Shown here piece by piece: positions 32,275-45,165 of a DNA stretch of 64,000 nt. The position numbers and the translations under genes were made by a program. Each line of letters starts with the position of its first letter. The stretch's first letter is position 1. This DNA comes from Dugong dugon (taxonomy: Eukaryota > Chordata > Mammalia > Sirenia > Dugongidae), in NCBI GenBank assembly GCA_030035585.1, contig CM057467.1:70482941-70546940 (forward strand), written 5' to 3'. Under the pieces are notes generated by a model. The model saw only the letters and a program-made list of their open reading frames with translations. It was not told where the DNA came from and did no database searches.

Positions 32275-34080
32275 GGAGGAGCCCTCCCGAGTTCAGAACA
32301 TAATGATAAAAGGACCAATCCACCAGGAAGACATAATACTTCTAAATATGTAGGCACCACACGATAGATGGCTCAAAATACATGAAACAAAAACTGAGAG
32401 CTGTTTTTAGGGTGTTGAAATCCAACAATTATAGCTGGGGACTTCAATATCCCAATCTTAGCAACTGACAGAAATACTAGACAGTAAGGATATAGAAAAA
32501 AATGAACAACATAATCAACCAAAAGGATCTTAACTGACATATATAGAACACTCCACCCAACAACAGCAGGATAGACATTCTTCAAGTGTCATGGAACATT
32601 CACCCAAGTAGAACATATCCTGGGCCAAAAGGTGGAAAAAAATAGGGGTGGGCAGAAATAGAAGAGACACACATTGGAAAGGAAGAAATAAAACTGTCCC
32701 TATTTACAGATGATGTAATTGTCAACATAGAAAATCCTAAGGAATCTATGAAAGTACTTCTAGAACAAATAAGTTAGTTCAGCAAGGTCAAAGAATACAT
32801 TATTAACACTATTTCTGTATACTAACAGGGAACATGTGCAAACTGATATTAAAATTACAATACCATTTACAATCACTCCAAGAAAATGAAATACTTAGGT
32901 ATAAATCTAACAAAACATGTGCAGGACTTATATGCTGAAAACTACAAAACGCTGATGAAAGAAATCAAAACAGACTTAAATAAAATAAATGTATTGGAAG
33001 ACTCTAACAACAGTAAAAATGTCAATTCTCCTCCAACTGATCTATAGGTTTAATTTAATTTCTAGGAAAATACTATAAAGGTTTTAGCAGACATATGCAA
33101 GCTTATTCTTAAATTTATATGGAAAGGCAACAGAACTAGAATGGCTAAAATAATTTTGAAAAAGAAGAATTAACTCTACCCAATGTTAAGGCTTACTGTA
33201 CAGGTAGTCCCTGACTTACGATGGGGTTCTGTTCCAACAACTCCATTGTAAGTTGGTTCTAATGTAAGTCAAACACCTCATTTTTTTTTCACTTTTCATT
33301 ATTATTATCAGTATCTATAAATCCGTTGAAACAATGAAGTTGGAGTCGTAACGGCTATCAGGTACATGCACAGATCAACTGTCATTAAATTGAACAACGT
33401 TCAACTTTTTATCCATTACGACTCCCAATACCAACACCGACTTCACTGCAGACCAGGACATAGACTGCTACACAGCAGTGTTTTGAAAAGTAATTGATAA
33501 AATTGAACATCTGCGAGTGAACATCTGAGAATGATAACATCATCAAATCACACACTGCAACACTGTATGTAGTACATATTACTAATGATAAGATGTCAAA
33601 AAAAAAAAAAAAAACTAGACGGTTGGAAATACGGTTCGTCATAACTTGAATATGTAGTCAACAGGGACTACCTGTATAGCTACAGTGATCAAGACAGTGT
33701 GGTATTAACAGAGGGACAGACAAACAGAACAAGAGAACAGAGTACAGAACCTAGAAACAGACCCACACAAATATTCCCAATTGATTTTTGACAAAGATGC
33801 AAAGGCAATTCAACAGAGGAAAGATGGCCTTTTCCATAAATGGTGTTGAAGGAATCTGACATCCATACATAAGAAAATGAACCTCTAAACCTCACACCTT
33901 CTATAAAATTTACTCAAAATAGGTCACAGACTTAAATATAAAATGTAAAACTATAAAACTTATGGAAAAAATCTTCAATACCTTGGGCTAGGCTTATACT
34001 TGACACCAAAAGCATGATCCATAACAAGAAAAATTCATAAATTGTACTTCATCAAAATCTACATCAGTGTAAAAGATCTA
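32275..34080 (+). mobile_element. L1 ORF2 remnant, internally deleted and split by Tigger
   Basis: 32290-32640 matches the endonuclease part of L1 ORF2 ('gataaaaggaccaatccacc'). 32670-33200 jumps to the reverse transcriptase region ('tttacagatgatgtaattgt', the FxDDV block, then 'cactccaagaaaatgaaata'). 33675-34065 holds the region after it ('tagctacagtgatcaagaca'). The join near 32640 implies an internal deletion. A DNA transposon occupies 33201-33674. All frames are broken. Confidence 0.85.
33201..33674. mobile_element. Tigger-type DNA transposon, non-autonomous, in L1 at a TA site
   Basis: Terminal inverted repeats caggtagtccctgacttac and its counterpart ending gactacctg, flanked by TA on both sides (ctgTA...TAtagc); the flanking L1 reads continuously when the element is removed. 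No transposase remains. The left 100 bases align with the longer element at 52462-53376, and both end 'taacttgaatatgt' before the terminal repeat. Confidence 0.88.
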
Positions 34081-34987
34081 GCCCTATTACTGACATTTTG
34101 TTAATAACATATTCCTTCCCTAACTACGATGGTGAGATTTCTGAAAACACCTATAGCATACGACCCTGAAATTGAGGAACTTAAGATTTGTGGAAAAAAG
34201 TATAGTTAGAGGATTGAGGATTTGAATAAATCTAGAAAAGTTTCTGAAGTATTTTTACATAGATTAAAACAGAATCCAAACAATACAATAAACAGATTAT
34301 GTCACATGGCTTCTATCAGCCATAACAGATTTTGTGGAATTAATATAATTTATTATACCTCCTTACTAGAAATTTTTCAGGATCTCCCACTCCTGCTGTT
34401 CAAATGAAATGGTTAAAAATTCATTTTGTTTTCTTAAAGATATTAAGCATGTTAAGAGACTTTTTAATTTTCCTGTGTCTGAGCTTCTATTCTACCTGGC
34501 TTTCTATTCAATACTCTTAGGATTTTATGACTTACAGTAACTGACTCCCACCTCTGAGTCCCCACTGTGCTGGAGATGCTAAATAAACCGCTAAATTGAC
34601 AATTTTATGCCAAACTCATAATACTAGCTCTCTAACACAAGGCTCTCTAGACCAATTTTCCTACCACCCACTCTCCATAACCCCAATTAGGTTTTGGAGG
34701 ATATTTCTAAAATTTGAGTTTATTTCATCAACTTCCTTTATCCCTCCTGAGACTTCACTGGAAACTCTTCCTGTTCTGTAAGCTGCTTTTCTTCCTTTTC
34801 TATTCCCAAGCCCTAGTTCTCCCCATATACAAGTATTTCCAAAAGGAGAGTCTCAAATTATATTTTGGAATTAAAACTTTGGTGCTTGAGGAAATATATA
34901 TGGAAGTAAATCCATATAGATTAGCAGTCTTCAGAGAACTGGTGATTGTGGAAGGATGACTATGTCCTGTAAACATTTTCCAGTTAC
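34081..34987. other. intron, no recognised element
   Basis: AT-rich intron next to the donor of the 255-nt exon. No confident repeat or exon is visible. Confidence 0.5.
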
Positions 34988-35242
34988 CTGACTCCTGTTT
35001 AATTTGGATGGTAGGCTTGATACCAGGTGGCAAAGGAGACTGCTGAGGCTGTTGCTGATGAGATACTGGAGAAGGCTGGGCCACCTGTTGCTGTGTCTGT
35101 TGCTGCACTTGATGTAACTGCTGCTTAGGAGATTGTTGATGCTGTTTAGGAAACTGTGCAAGAATCTGAGTTGGTGCACTCACTAAGCTTTTGGGGGAAG
35201 GAAGTCTGGTTGATGCCATTTTGATTGCTGATGTAGATACAC
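34988..35242 (-). CDS. EMSY: EMSY Gln-rich exon (255 nt): (G)VSTSAIKMASTRLPSPKSLV...
   Basis: Acceptor CTTCCACAG and donor GTCAG|GTAACTG. The leading GT completes Gly from the 277-nt exon; phase 1 in and out. After VSTSAIKMASTRLPSPKSLV and SAPTQILAQFPKQHQQSP comes a dense Gln tract (KQQLHQVQQQTQQQVAQPSP, VSHQQQPQQSPLPPGIK) and the end PTIQIKQES(G). The tract uses both CAA- and CAG-type codons, so it is not a pure repeat and is unlikely to be expansion-prone. It is the first of two Gln-rich exons, the other being 1316-1879. Confidence 0.97.
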
Positions 35243-35344
35243 CTGTGGAAGAGTAAGGGCAAGAGAATTTAAGAGTAAAGTACAATTAAAGTTACTTCCA
35301 GTTACTGCAGTAGAGAACTGCTTAAAGACTAAATAAATCAATAA

Positions 35345-35530
35345 AAATTATGATTTATTGCACACCTAGTAAGTGACAAACATAATGAGTGGTTCTTTAT
35401 ATATTTGGTGTCTAGTCCTCAAACTCTGCAAGAGAGGCATTATTGCTCCCAGACTGGAAAAAATTAACTGATTTTTCCTTGATAAAGACTGAAACTATAA
35501 GAAACAAAGTATCAGGCAGGATATTCACAA
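35345..35530 (-). mobile_element. diverged MIR SINE (antisense)
   Basis: An eroded antisense MIR order is suggested by 'ttattgcacacctagtaagt', 'agtcctcaaactctgcaaga' and 'ggcattattgctcccagact'. Tentative. Confidence 0.45.
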
Positions 35531-36454
35531 ACGTATTTCTCAACAGACTTTAGAAAATGCAGGTTCTCAATGTGAATAATATGAACAAAACAGGCTAACT
35601 GAATTTTGAATCTTATCTGTAACACATTTTTTTAAATACCACTTTTCAGGTTCTAATAAGCCAATTTAAACATGGCATCAGATAAAATAACTCACCTTTT
35701 GAAATCTTTAGCACAGCAAAGTAGCTTTTCTGTATCTCACTGCCAATAATCCACAGGTTAAAGTCATTTCATGTGAACTTGAACTGAGTTGTTAAATAAT
35801 TATGTGAAATGTTAATGGACATACTCAGTACATCCACAGCAAAAAAAAAAATCTTGATGATACAAGGTTTCAAGACATTTTGTTCTGTGCAACACTAATA
35901 CTATGCAAGCATGCATAGGTAAGGAGTACTAGTAACTTCCACTAAAGATGTATGAGCTTCAGAGAAATTCCTCCCTCTCTCATAGATTTTTCATCTGTAA
36001 TCTTCTTATAATTCATCAATTATCCAACAGGACTATTATCTGTCAATAAATTAATATTCCTAACAGAAAGAACCTGGAATACAACTCACTATATGAATTT
36101 CCTGAGCACTGTTGAAACAATGAAAGGAAACTGATAAATAACATAATTATCAAATACCTCAGGATGTTATTTCACATCGTCCTCCACCACACACCATGAC
36201 AATTACTTTGCATTACAAAAAAATTTTAAAATAATAAAAATATCATATTTTTATGTAAAATGTCTTTGGAGAACAATGAAGATGGAAAAGAAACCTTTAG
36301 AAGTCACTCTGGCTCTCTGGGCTTCAGCTTCTTCATTTGTTGAATTTTTCCTACAAATCTCTAAGGGTTACTGTGTGGATGAGGTAAGATCAAACACTGA
36401 GGAACACTTAAGAGGGGAGACAAAAGGCACAGTAGGAATTGCCTGGAGGTTGTT
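35531..36454. other. intron, no confident element
   Basis: AT-rich. 36300-36420 has weak MIR-like order ('cttcagcttcttcatttgtt') but is too eroded to call. No exon is visible. Confidence 0.5.
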
Positions 36455-37997
36455 ATAAATTTAGGATGGTAAAGGTAATCCCTATGGTACACACTAAGAA
36501 AACTTCTTTAAAAAAATGTACAGAAAAGCAAATGAGAAGGGAATCAAAATGATTCACCATGAAAAACCAACTAAACACAAAAAAAGGAATTTGATTAAAT
36601 AGGGGACAAAAAGGGTATAAGACATACAGAAAACAAATGGGAGAAGTAACTCCTTCTTTATCAGAAATTACTTTAATTGTAAATGGATTGAACTCACCAA
36701 TCAAAAAGCACTGACTAGCAGAATGGATAAGAAAACATGACCCAACTACATGTCATCTACAAGAGATCCATTTTAAATTAAAAGACACAGATAGGTTGAA
36801 AGTGAAAAGTCAGAAAAAAGTATTCTACACAAACAGAAACCAAGAGAGCCAGGGTAGCTATGTGAATCAGATAAAATAGACTTTAAGTGAAAAACTGTTA
36901 TGAGAGATAAAGAACATTGAGTAATGAGAAAAGGATCAATTCATCAAGAAAAGGCAACAATTATAAATATGCATGCACCTAAGAACAGAGACCAAAATAT
37001 GTAACCCCAACACTGACAGAACTGAAGGGAGAAACAGACAGTTCTACAATGATAATTGGAGGCTTCAACACAAAGCTTTCAATAATAGATACAGCATCCA
37101 GACAGAAGATTAGGGAGATAACAGAGGATCTTAACAACACTATAAACCAACTACACCTAACAGATATTTATGAATACTTCACCCAACTATAGCAGGACAT
37201 ATATTCTTCCCCAAAGCAAACAGATCATTCTCTAAGATAGATCATATGTTAGCTCACAAAATAAGCCTCAAATTAAAAAAAAAAAAATTATAATCATATG
37301 AAGTATTTTCTCTAAACATAGTGGAATGAAACTAGAAATCAATAATAAAAGGAAAACTGGAAATTCCACAAAAATGTGGAAATTAAACAAAACACTATTA
37401 AACTACCAATGGGGTCAAAGAAGAAATCATAAAGGAAATCAGAAAATACAAATGAAAATGAAAGCACAGTATACCAAAACCTATGAGATGGCAACAAAGG
37501 AAGTACTGAGAGGGAGATTTATAACTATAAACACCTACATTGAAGGAGAAGAACGAACCCAAATCAATGACCTTACTTTACACCTTGAGAAACTGGAGAA
37601 GGAAGAAACAAAAGGAGCCCAAAGTGACCAGAAGAAAGAAGATAATTAAGATTAGAGCAGAAATAAATGAAATAGGAAACAAAAGTGCAATAAAGAGAAC
37701 TTAAAAAAAAAAAAGTTGGATTTTTGACAAGATCAACAAAACTGGCAAACCTCTAGCTATACTGACAAAGAAAGATGTTAGTAACTAAAATCAGGAATAA
37801 AAGCAGCAATATTACTACTGACTCTGCACAAATTAAAAAGATTATAAGATAATATTATGAACAATTGTATGACAATAAACAAGATAACCTAGATAAAACA
37901 GATAAATTCTGAGAAACATATAAACTACCTAAATTGCCTCAAGAAGAAATAGCAAATCATAACAGATCTATAGCATGGGAAGACTGAAACAATAATC
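36455..37997 (+). mobile_element. old L1, 5' part (ORF2 endonuclease region)
   Basis: Reads as L1 ORF2 from the inter-domain start: 'agaagggaatcaaaatgatt', 'aattgtaaatggattgaact', 'tagcagaatggataagaaaa', 'catgacccaactacatgtca', then continuing through 37500 'agtactgagagggagattta'. It stops at 37997, exactly at the target duplication of a younger L1, and resumes at 40831. Heavily mutated. Confidence 0.88.
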
Positions 37998-38012
37998 AAA
38001 AACCTTCCAACA
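37998..38012 (+). repeat. left copy of a 15-bp target-site duplication
   Basis: aaaaaccttccaaca, identical to 40816-40830. It marks the left border of the younger L1 insertion. Confidence 0.93.
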
Positions 38013-40815
38013 TCCCTATTTGCAGATGATATGATACCTTATGTAGAAAACCCAACAGACTCCACAAAGAAAATAGTGACTACTTCTCTGAAATGTAAAG
38101 TATACGGCAGGTGGTTCACACAATTCATGGCCAAAAGATTCAGCAGTCAAGCTAGAGAAGCTCTCTGGTAATAAACAGAAATTTTTTCCAAAAGACTCCA
38201 CGAGAAAACTACCGGAACTAACAGAAGGATTTGGCAGAGTAACAGGATACAAGATAAACATACAAAAATCAGTGGGTTCCTATGCACCAATAAAGAGAAT
38301 GATGAAAAGAAAATCAGGGAAACAATATCATTTATAATAGCCCCTAAAAAAATAAAACACTTAGGAATAAATCTGACCAGGGATGTAAAAAACCTATACA
38401 AAGAAAACTACAAAACACTACTGCAAGAAACCAAAATAGATCTACATAAATGGAAAAACATACCATGCTCATGGATAGGTAGACTCAACATTGTGAAAAT
38501 GACAATTCTACCCAAAGCAATCTACAAATACAATGTAATTCCGATCCAAATACCAACAACATTCTTCAAAGAGATGGAAAAACTAATCATTAACTTTATA
38601 TGGAAAGGGAAGAGGCCCCGGATAAGTACAGTACCACTGAAGAAGAAGAATAAAGTAGGAAGACTTGCACTACCTGACCTCAGAATCTACTATACAGCTA
38701 TGGTAGTCAAAACAGCCTAGCACAGATATAATGACAGATACATTGACCAATGGAACAGAACTGAGAACCCAGATGTAAATCCATCCACCTACAGTCACCT
38801 GATCTTCGACAAGGGCCCAAAGTACATCAAATGGGGAAAAATCAGTCTTTTTAACAAATGGTCCTGGCAAAACTAGAGATCCATCTGCAAAAAATGAAAC
38901 AGGACCCATACCTCACACCACACACAAAAACTAATTCAAAATGGATCAAAGACCTAAATATAAAACCAAAAACAATAAAGATCATAGAAGAAAAAATAGG
39001 ATCGACGCTAGAGGCCCTAATACACGGCATAAATAGGATACAAATCATAACTAACAACACACAAACCCCAGAAGATAAGCTAGATAACTGTGATCTTCTA
39101 AAAATTAAAGTTATGCTCATCAAAAGACTTCACCAAAAGAGTAAAAAGAGAACCTACAGACTGGGAGAAAATTTTTGGCTATAACAAATCTGACAAAGGT
39201 CTAATCTCTAAAATCTACAGGAAAATCCAACACCTCTACAACAAAAAGATAAATAATCCAGTCAAAAAATGGGCAAAGGAAATGAACAGACACTTCTCCA
39301 AAGAAGACATTCAAGAAGCTAACAGACACATGAGGAAATGTTTGCGATCACTAGCCATTAGACAAATGCAAATCAAAACCACAATGAGACACCATTTCAC
39401 CCCAGCATTACTGGCACGAATCACAGAACAGAAAATAACAAATGCTGGAGAGGCTGTGGGGAGACTGGAACTCTTATGCACTGCTGGTGGGAATGCAAAA
39501 TGATACAACCATTGTGGAAAGCAATGTGGTGCTTCCTCAGAAAGCAAGAAATAGAAATACCACAGGATCTTCTATCCCACTCCTAGGAATATATCCTAGA
39601 GAAATAAAAGCCACCACACGAGTAGACATAAGCACACCCATGTTCACTGCAGCATTGTTCAGAATAGCAAAAAGATGGAAATAACCTAGATGCTCATCAA
39701 CAGATGAATGGACAAACAAACTATGGCACATATAAACAACAGAGTACTACGCAACGATAAAGAACAATGACAAATCTGCGAAGCATCTCACAACATGGAT
39801 GAATCTGGAGGGCACTATGCTGAGTGAAATAAGTCAATCACGAAAGGTCAAATATTGTATGAAACCACTACTATAAAAACTCATGAAAAGGTTTACACAC
39901 AAAAAGAAACAATCTTTGATGGTTACGAGGGAGGGGAAGGGTGGGGATGCAAAAACACTAAAAAGGCAATAGATAAGCAGTAACTTTGGTGAAGGGTCAG
40001 ACAGTACACAATACTGGGGAAGCCAGCACAACCTGTGCAAGCCGAAGTCATGTAAGCTCCATAGATACATTCAAACTCTGAGGGACTGAATTACTGGGGT
40101 GAGGGCTGTGGGTACCATGGTTTTGGGAAACATCCAGCTCAACTGGCATAATATAGTTTATAAAGAAAATGTTCTACATTCTACTTTGGTGAGTGGCATC
40201 TGGGGTCTTAAAAGCTTGTGAGTGGCCATCTAAGATACTTCACTGGTCTCACCCCGTCAGGAGCAAGGGAGAATGAAGAAAACTAAAGACACAAGGGGAA
40301 GATTAGTCCAAAGGACTAATGGACCACAACTACCACGGTCTCCACCAGACTGAGTCTAGTACAACTAGATGGTGACCAGCTACCACCATTGACTGCTCTG
40401 ACAGGGATCACAATATAGGGTCCCAGACAGAGCTGGAGAAAAATGTAGAACAAAATTCTAACTCACAAAAAAAGACCAGATTTACTGGCCTGACAGAGAC
40501 TGAAGAAATGTCAAGAGTATGGCCCCTGGACACCCTTTTAGCTCAGTAAAGTCACTCCTGAGGTTCACCCGTCGGCCAAAGATTAGACAGGCCCATAAAA
40601 CAAAACAAGACTAAATGGGCACACCAGCCCAGGGGCAAGGACTAGAAGGCAGGAGGGGACAAGAAAGCTGGTAATAGGGAACTCAAAGTCGAGAAGGGAG
40701 AGGGTTGACATGTTGTGGAGTTGGTAACCAATGTCACAAAACAATATGTGTACTAACTGTTTAATGAGAAGCTTGTTTGTTCTGTAAACCTTCATTTAAA
40801 GTACAATAATTAAGA
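38013..40815 (+). mobile_element. younger L1, 5'-truncated, inserted in the older L1
   Basis: Starts within the reverse transcriptase (SLFADDM near 38016) and runs through ORF2 remnants readable as MTILPKAIYKYNVIPIQIPT (38496), FIWKGKRPRISTVPLKKKNK (38600-38660), ALPDLRIYYTAMVVKTA, and the C-terminal region to about 39690, followed by a 3' UTR of roughly 1.1 kb ending 'aaagtacaataattaag'. Several in-frame stops and shifts make it inactive, but it is less decayed than the flanking L1. A direct 15-bp duplication flanks it. At 38066-38190 about 125 nt of unmatched sequence interrupts the ORF2 order. Confidence 0.93.
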
Positions 40816-40830
40816 AAAAACCTTCCAACA
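40816..40830 (+). repeat. right copy of a 15-bp target-site duplication
   Basis: aaaaaccttccaaca, identical to 37998-38012, directly after the 3' end of the younger L1. Confidence 0.93.
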
Positions 40831-43490
40831 AAGATAAGTCAGGACCAGATGGCTTCACTAGTGAATTCTACCGAGCATTTAAAGAATTAGCACCAATTCT
40901 TCTCAAACTTTTCCCAGAAAATAGAGGAAGATGGAAAACTGACTAACTCATTTTATGAGACCTACATTACTCCGATACTAAAGCCAGATAAAGACAGTAT
41001 AAGAAAACTATAGACCAATAACCCTTATGACATAGATGCAAAAATCCTCAACAAAATTCCAGCAAGCTGAATCCAACAACATATTAAAAGGGTTATACAA
41101 AACAACCAAATGAAATGTATCCCAGGAATGCAAGGTTGGTTCAATGCAAGAAAATCAATCAATGTAATATACCACATTAATAGAATGAAGGAGAAAAAAA
41201 ACACATGATCACTTCAATTGACGCAGAAAAAGACATTTGACAAATCTCAACGCCATTTCATGATTAAAAACCCAGCAAACTGGGAAAAGAAGGGAAACTC
41301 CTCACCATGATAAACGGCATTTATGAAAAAAATACAGCAAATATTATACTCAATGGTGAAAAGACTGAAAGCTTTCCCCCTAAGATCAGGAAAAAGACAA
41401 AGGTGCTGCTTTCACCATTGCTATTCAACACTGCACTGGAAATCCTAGCCAGAGCAATTAGGAAACAAAAAAATAAAAGCCATCTAAACCAGAAAAGAAG
41501 TGAAACTATCTTTATTTCCAAATGACATGATGCTACATATAGAAAATCGTCAAGAATCCACAAGAAAGCTACTGGAGCTAATAAACTAATTCAGCAAAGT
41601 TGCAGGGTTCAAGATCAACACACAAAAATGAGTTGTGTTTTTATACCCCAGCAATGAACAATTTGATAAGGAAATTAAGAAAATCATTCCTTTTACAATA
41701 GCATCTAAAAGAATAAAATACCCAGGAATAAATTTAACCAGGGAAGTGAAAGACTTGTACAATGAAAACCATAATTCACTTTGGAAGGAAATTAAAGACA
41801 ACCTAAATAAATGGAAGGACATTCCGTGTTCATGGACTGAAAGACTTAATATTGTTAAGATGTCAGTACCAACTGAAGCAATCTAGCGAGTCAATGCAAT
41901 CCCTATCAAAATTCCAACAGCTTTTTGCAGAAATGGAAAAGCCAATCCTCAAATTTACATGGAATTGCAAGGGGCCTGAAAATAGCCCAAGCAATCTTGA
42001 AAAAGAAGAACAAAGAGGACTCACACTACCCAAAACATACTATAAAGCTACAGTAATTAAAACAATTTAGTACTGGTATAATGATAGACATATAGAACAA
42101 TGGAACAGAATTGAGAATCTAGAAATAAACCCATACATCTATGGTCAACTGACTTTTGTTAAGCGTACTAGATATATTCAATGGGGAAAGAATAGTCTCT
42201 TCAACAAATAGTGCTGGGACAACTAGGTTTCAATACGCAAAAGAATGAAGCTAGGCCCATACCTCACACAAGATATAAAAATTAACTCAGAATGAACGAA
42301 TGACTTAAATATAAGAGCCAAAATGATAAGACTTATAAGAAAACGTAGGGGTAAAGCTTGAAGACCTTTCTTTAGGCAATGGATCTTGATAATCGCTAAA
42401 AGCACAAACAACAAAAGAAAAAACAGATGAACTGGACTTCACCAAAATTAAAAACTTTTAATTGCATCAAGGGACATTATTAAGAAAGTGAAGAGACAAT
42501 CTACGGAATGGGAAAGAATATCTGGAAACCATATATCAGATAAGGGTTTAATATCCAAAATGTATATACCAAAAAAACCCTGTTAATATCAAGTTGATTT
42601 CGACTCACAGCAACCCTATAGGACAGAGTAGAACCATCCCATAGGGGTTCCAAGGAGCAGTTGGTAGATTTGAACTGCTAACACTTAACCACTGTGCCAC
42701 CAGCACCCCATAATAAAAAGACTAACAACCCAATTTAAAAAATGGGCAAAAGACATAAATAGACATTTCTCCAAAGAAGATATACAAATGGCTAACAAGT
42801 ACATGAAAGCATACTCAACATCATCAGTCATTAGCAAAATGCAGACCAAATCCACAACGAGATACCATTTCATTCCCACTAGGATGATTATTATCAAAAA
42901 CAAGTATTTGCAAAGTTGTGGAGAAATCAGAACACTCGTACATTGCTGGTGGGAATGTAAACTGGTGCGGCTGCTGTGGAAAACAGTTTCGTGGTTTCTA
43001 ATAAAGTTAAACACAGAAATACCACATGACCCAGCAATTCCATTCCTATGTATATACCCAAAAGAATCCAAAGCAGCTACTCAAAAAGACAAATGTACAT
43101 CAATGCACATTATAACACTTTTCCCAATAGCTAAAATGTGGAATACAACTCAAGTGTCTATTAAAAAATTGTGATATATACACACAATGTAGTATTATTC
43201 AGCTATAAAGAAAAATGAAGTTCTGATACATGCCACCATGTATGGATGAACCTTGAGAAACATTATGCTAAGTGTAATAAGACAGACACAGAAGGACAAA
43301 TATTATACAATCTCACTTATAGGAAATATCTGAAATAGGTAAATCTATCAAGACAAAAGAAGACTGGTGGTTACCCGGAGTTGGGCGGAGCGGTAGGTGA
43401 GGCAAAAAAAATATCATCATAATGTCGACTTAAAATTGGCAAATTGTATTCTATGTGAATTATTCCTCAATACAGATAAACAAAGAAAAA
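40831..43490 (+). mobile_element. old L1, 3' part (reverse transcriptase to 3' end)
   Basis: Continues the element left off at 37997: 'gaccagatggcttcactagt' (L1 RT block GPDGFT), MINGIYEKNTANIILNGEKT at 41307, LPLLFNTALEILARAIRKQK-like at 41400, NKWKDIPCSWTERLNIVKMS at 41810, then the C-terminal and 3' region to about 43490 ('ctatgtgaattattcctcaa'). Frames are broken throughout. An AfroSINE interrupts it at 42568-42712. Confidence 0.9.
42568..42712 (-). mobile_element. AfroSINE (antisense), in the old L1
   Basis: Tail 'gttaatatcaagttgatttc', 'cctataggacagagtagaac', 'ggttccaaggagcagttggt', head near 'cactgtgccaccagcacccc'. A short internal deletion is present around 42690. The L1 ORF2 sequence resumes on both sides. 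Confidence 0.88.
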
Positions 43491-43719
43491 ATACCACATG
43501 TTTAAGTGAAGGGGAAAAAAAGATACATAACTGCAATAACATTACACTGTGTTTTGTCTTATACCCACAGAGGTAAAAGCATTTTAAAAATCCGGTATAA
43601 AACACTTGATTGGTTAAACAGTATGCCATTCAGTTGGGTTTTGTTTTGAATCCTAGGAATTAGCACCTTTTTTTTTTTTTTTTGGTCAACAGAAAACCTT
43701 TATAGTGGCAAGACACTAG

Positions 43720-44115
43720 TGAAATACTCAGAGATGGTATACTTAGGGAGATGAAATATGGCATTTAGCAAACTCCACCAAAAATTTCAACCCTGTGATT
43801 CGGTAATCCTGCTCCTGAGAGCTGGTTCTAAGAAAAAAGAAGGGTCAATTAAATTCACAAAGATGCTCACTACAGTTAAATCTATAATATTCAAAACTGG
43901 ATACACTCTGAATGTCCAACAATAAGGGAATAACTTAATAAATTACAGAACAACAACAGAAATAGCAAACAGTACTAAAAAGAATTATGATAATTATAGA
44001 AAAATAGATGAATATTAATGATGTTATATGAAGAAAGCATGATATCCAATGAACACAGATTTTTTTTTATTCTGAATATGTAAAAAATATTACCCACATG
44101 GATAAATAGACAATA
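43720..44115 (+). mobile_element. L1M/HAL1-type fragment
   Basis: Old L1 C-terminal/3' order: 'tgattcggtaatcctgctcc', 'aaattcacaaagatgctcac', 'tgtccaacaataagggaata', 'taatgatgttatatgaagaa'. Badly diverged, without an intact frame. Confidence 0.7.
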
Positions 44116-45063
44116 ATATATAAAAATGGAAAGTGCTTTTGTGATAGAGTGGTGGGATTAGTGGTGGGCTTTTGTTCTCTAAAATTGTTTAATTCACTAA
44201 AACTTTCAGGTTTTAAAAAACTTAAAAGGATGTTAAATAAGAACCACATTTGAAATGATAAGATATTTCTCAAGGAAAGGATTTCATGAAAAAGAAATGG
44301 AAAATAGAACTGCATTCAGGGTCAGCCTAAAAAAAATACATAAATAAAGTGGATAGAACAGGAGCGTTAGTTGATACAATGTAATTGGAAACAATGTGTT
44401 ATTTAGGGTGAAGTGGAGTCAAGGATGGAAAGTAAAGGGCCAGCAGAAGATTGCCACCATATTAGATAAATAACTCATGAAATCAACAAAAGAATATGAG
44501 GAGAAGAATGAAAGAAAATTTCTCTCAACAAATTGAGAGAACAGACAATGATAACAGAATTTATAACAAACAGGCAAAATAAAAAGCAGAAAGATTAATC
44601 AAACTGAGTAATAAATAACAGCCCACTGTTTGGTTAATGGAGAAGAGGAAACAGATTGAGAGAGAACAAAAAAGCCACTTACAAAACCACAATGAGGTAT
44701 CACTTCACTCCCACTAGAATGGCTATGATCAAAAATGAATAAATAAATCAACTAACAAGTGTTGGCAAGGATGAGGAGAAACTGGAGCCCTCATTCATTT
44801 CTGGTAGGAATGCAAAATGGTGCCGTCACTGTGGAAAACAGTTTGGTGGTTCCTCAAAAAGTTAAAACGCAGAACTACTATATAACCCCGCAACCTCAAT
44901 CGTACATATACATTCAAAAGAACTGAAAGCAGGAACACAAACAGAAACCTGTACACCAATGTTCATTGCAGCACTATTCACAATAGCCAAAAGGTGGAAA
45001 CAACCTAAATGTTCATAAACAGATGAACTGATAAACAAAATGTGGTACATAATATAATGGAAT

Positions 45064-45165
45064 ACTGTTGCTGTTAGTTGTCATTCAGTCAGCTCCTACT
45101 CATGTATAAGAGAACAAAATGTTGCCTGGTCCTCTGCCATCTTCATATATTCACATATAATATTC
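45064..45165 (-). mobile_element. RTE 3' tail fragment
   Basis: 'gttgctgttagttgtcattc', 'agtcagctcctactcatgta', then 'gttgcctggtcctctgccat'. This is the same 3'-terminal segment as in the RTE at 25150-25260 (including the 'cactgcccagtcctg' block), truncated to about 80 nt. Confidence 0.7.

Noticed and set aside
38493-39684. A run of plus-strand ORFs as new genes
   Set aside because: They are successive fragments of L1 ORF2 in different frames (for example WKGKRPRISTVPLKKKNKVG), inside a 5'-truncated L1.
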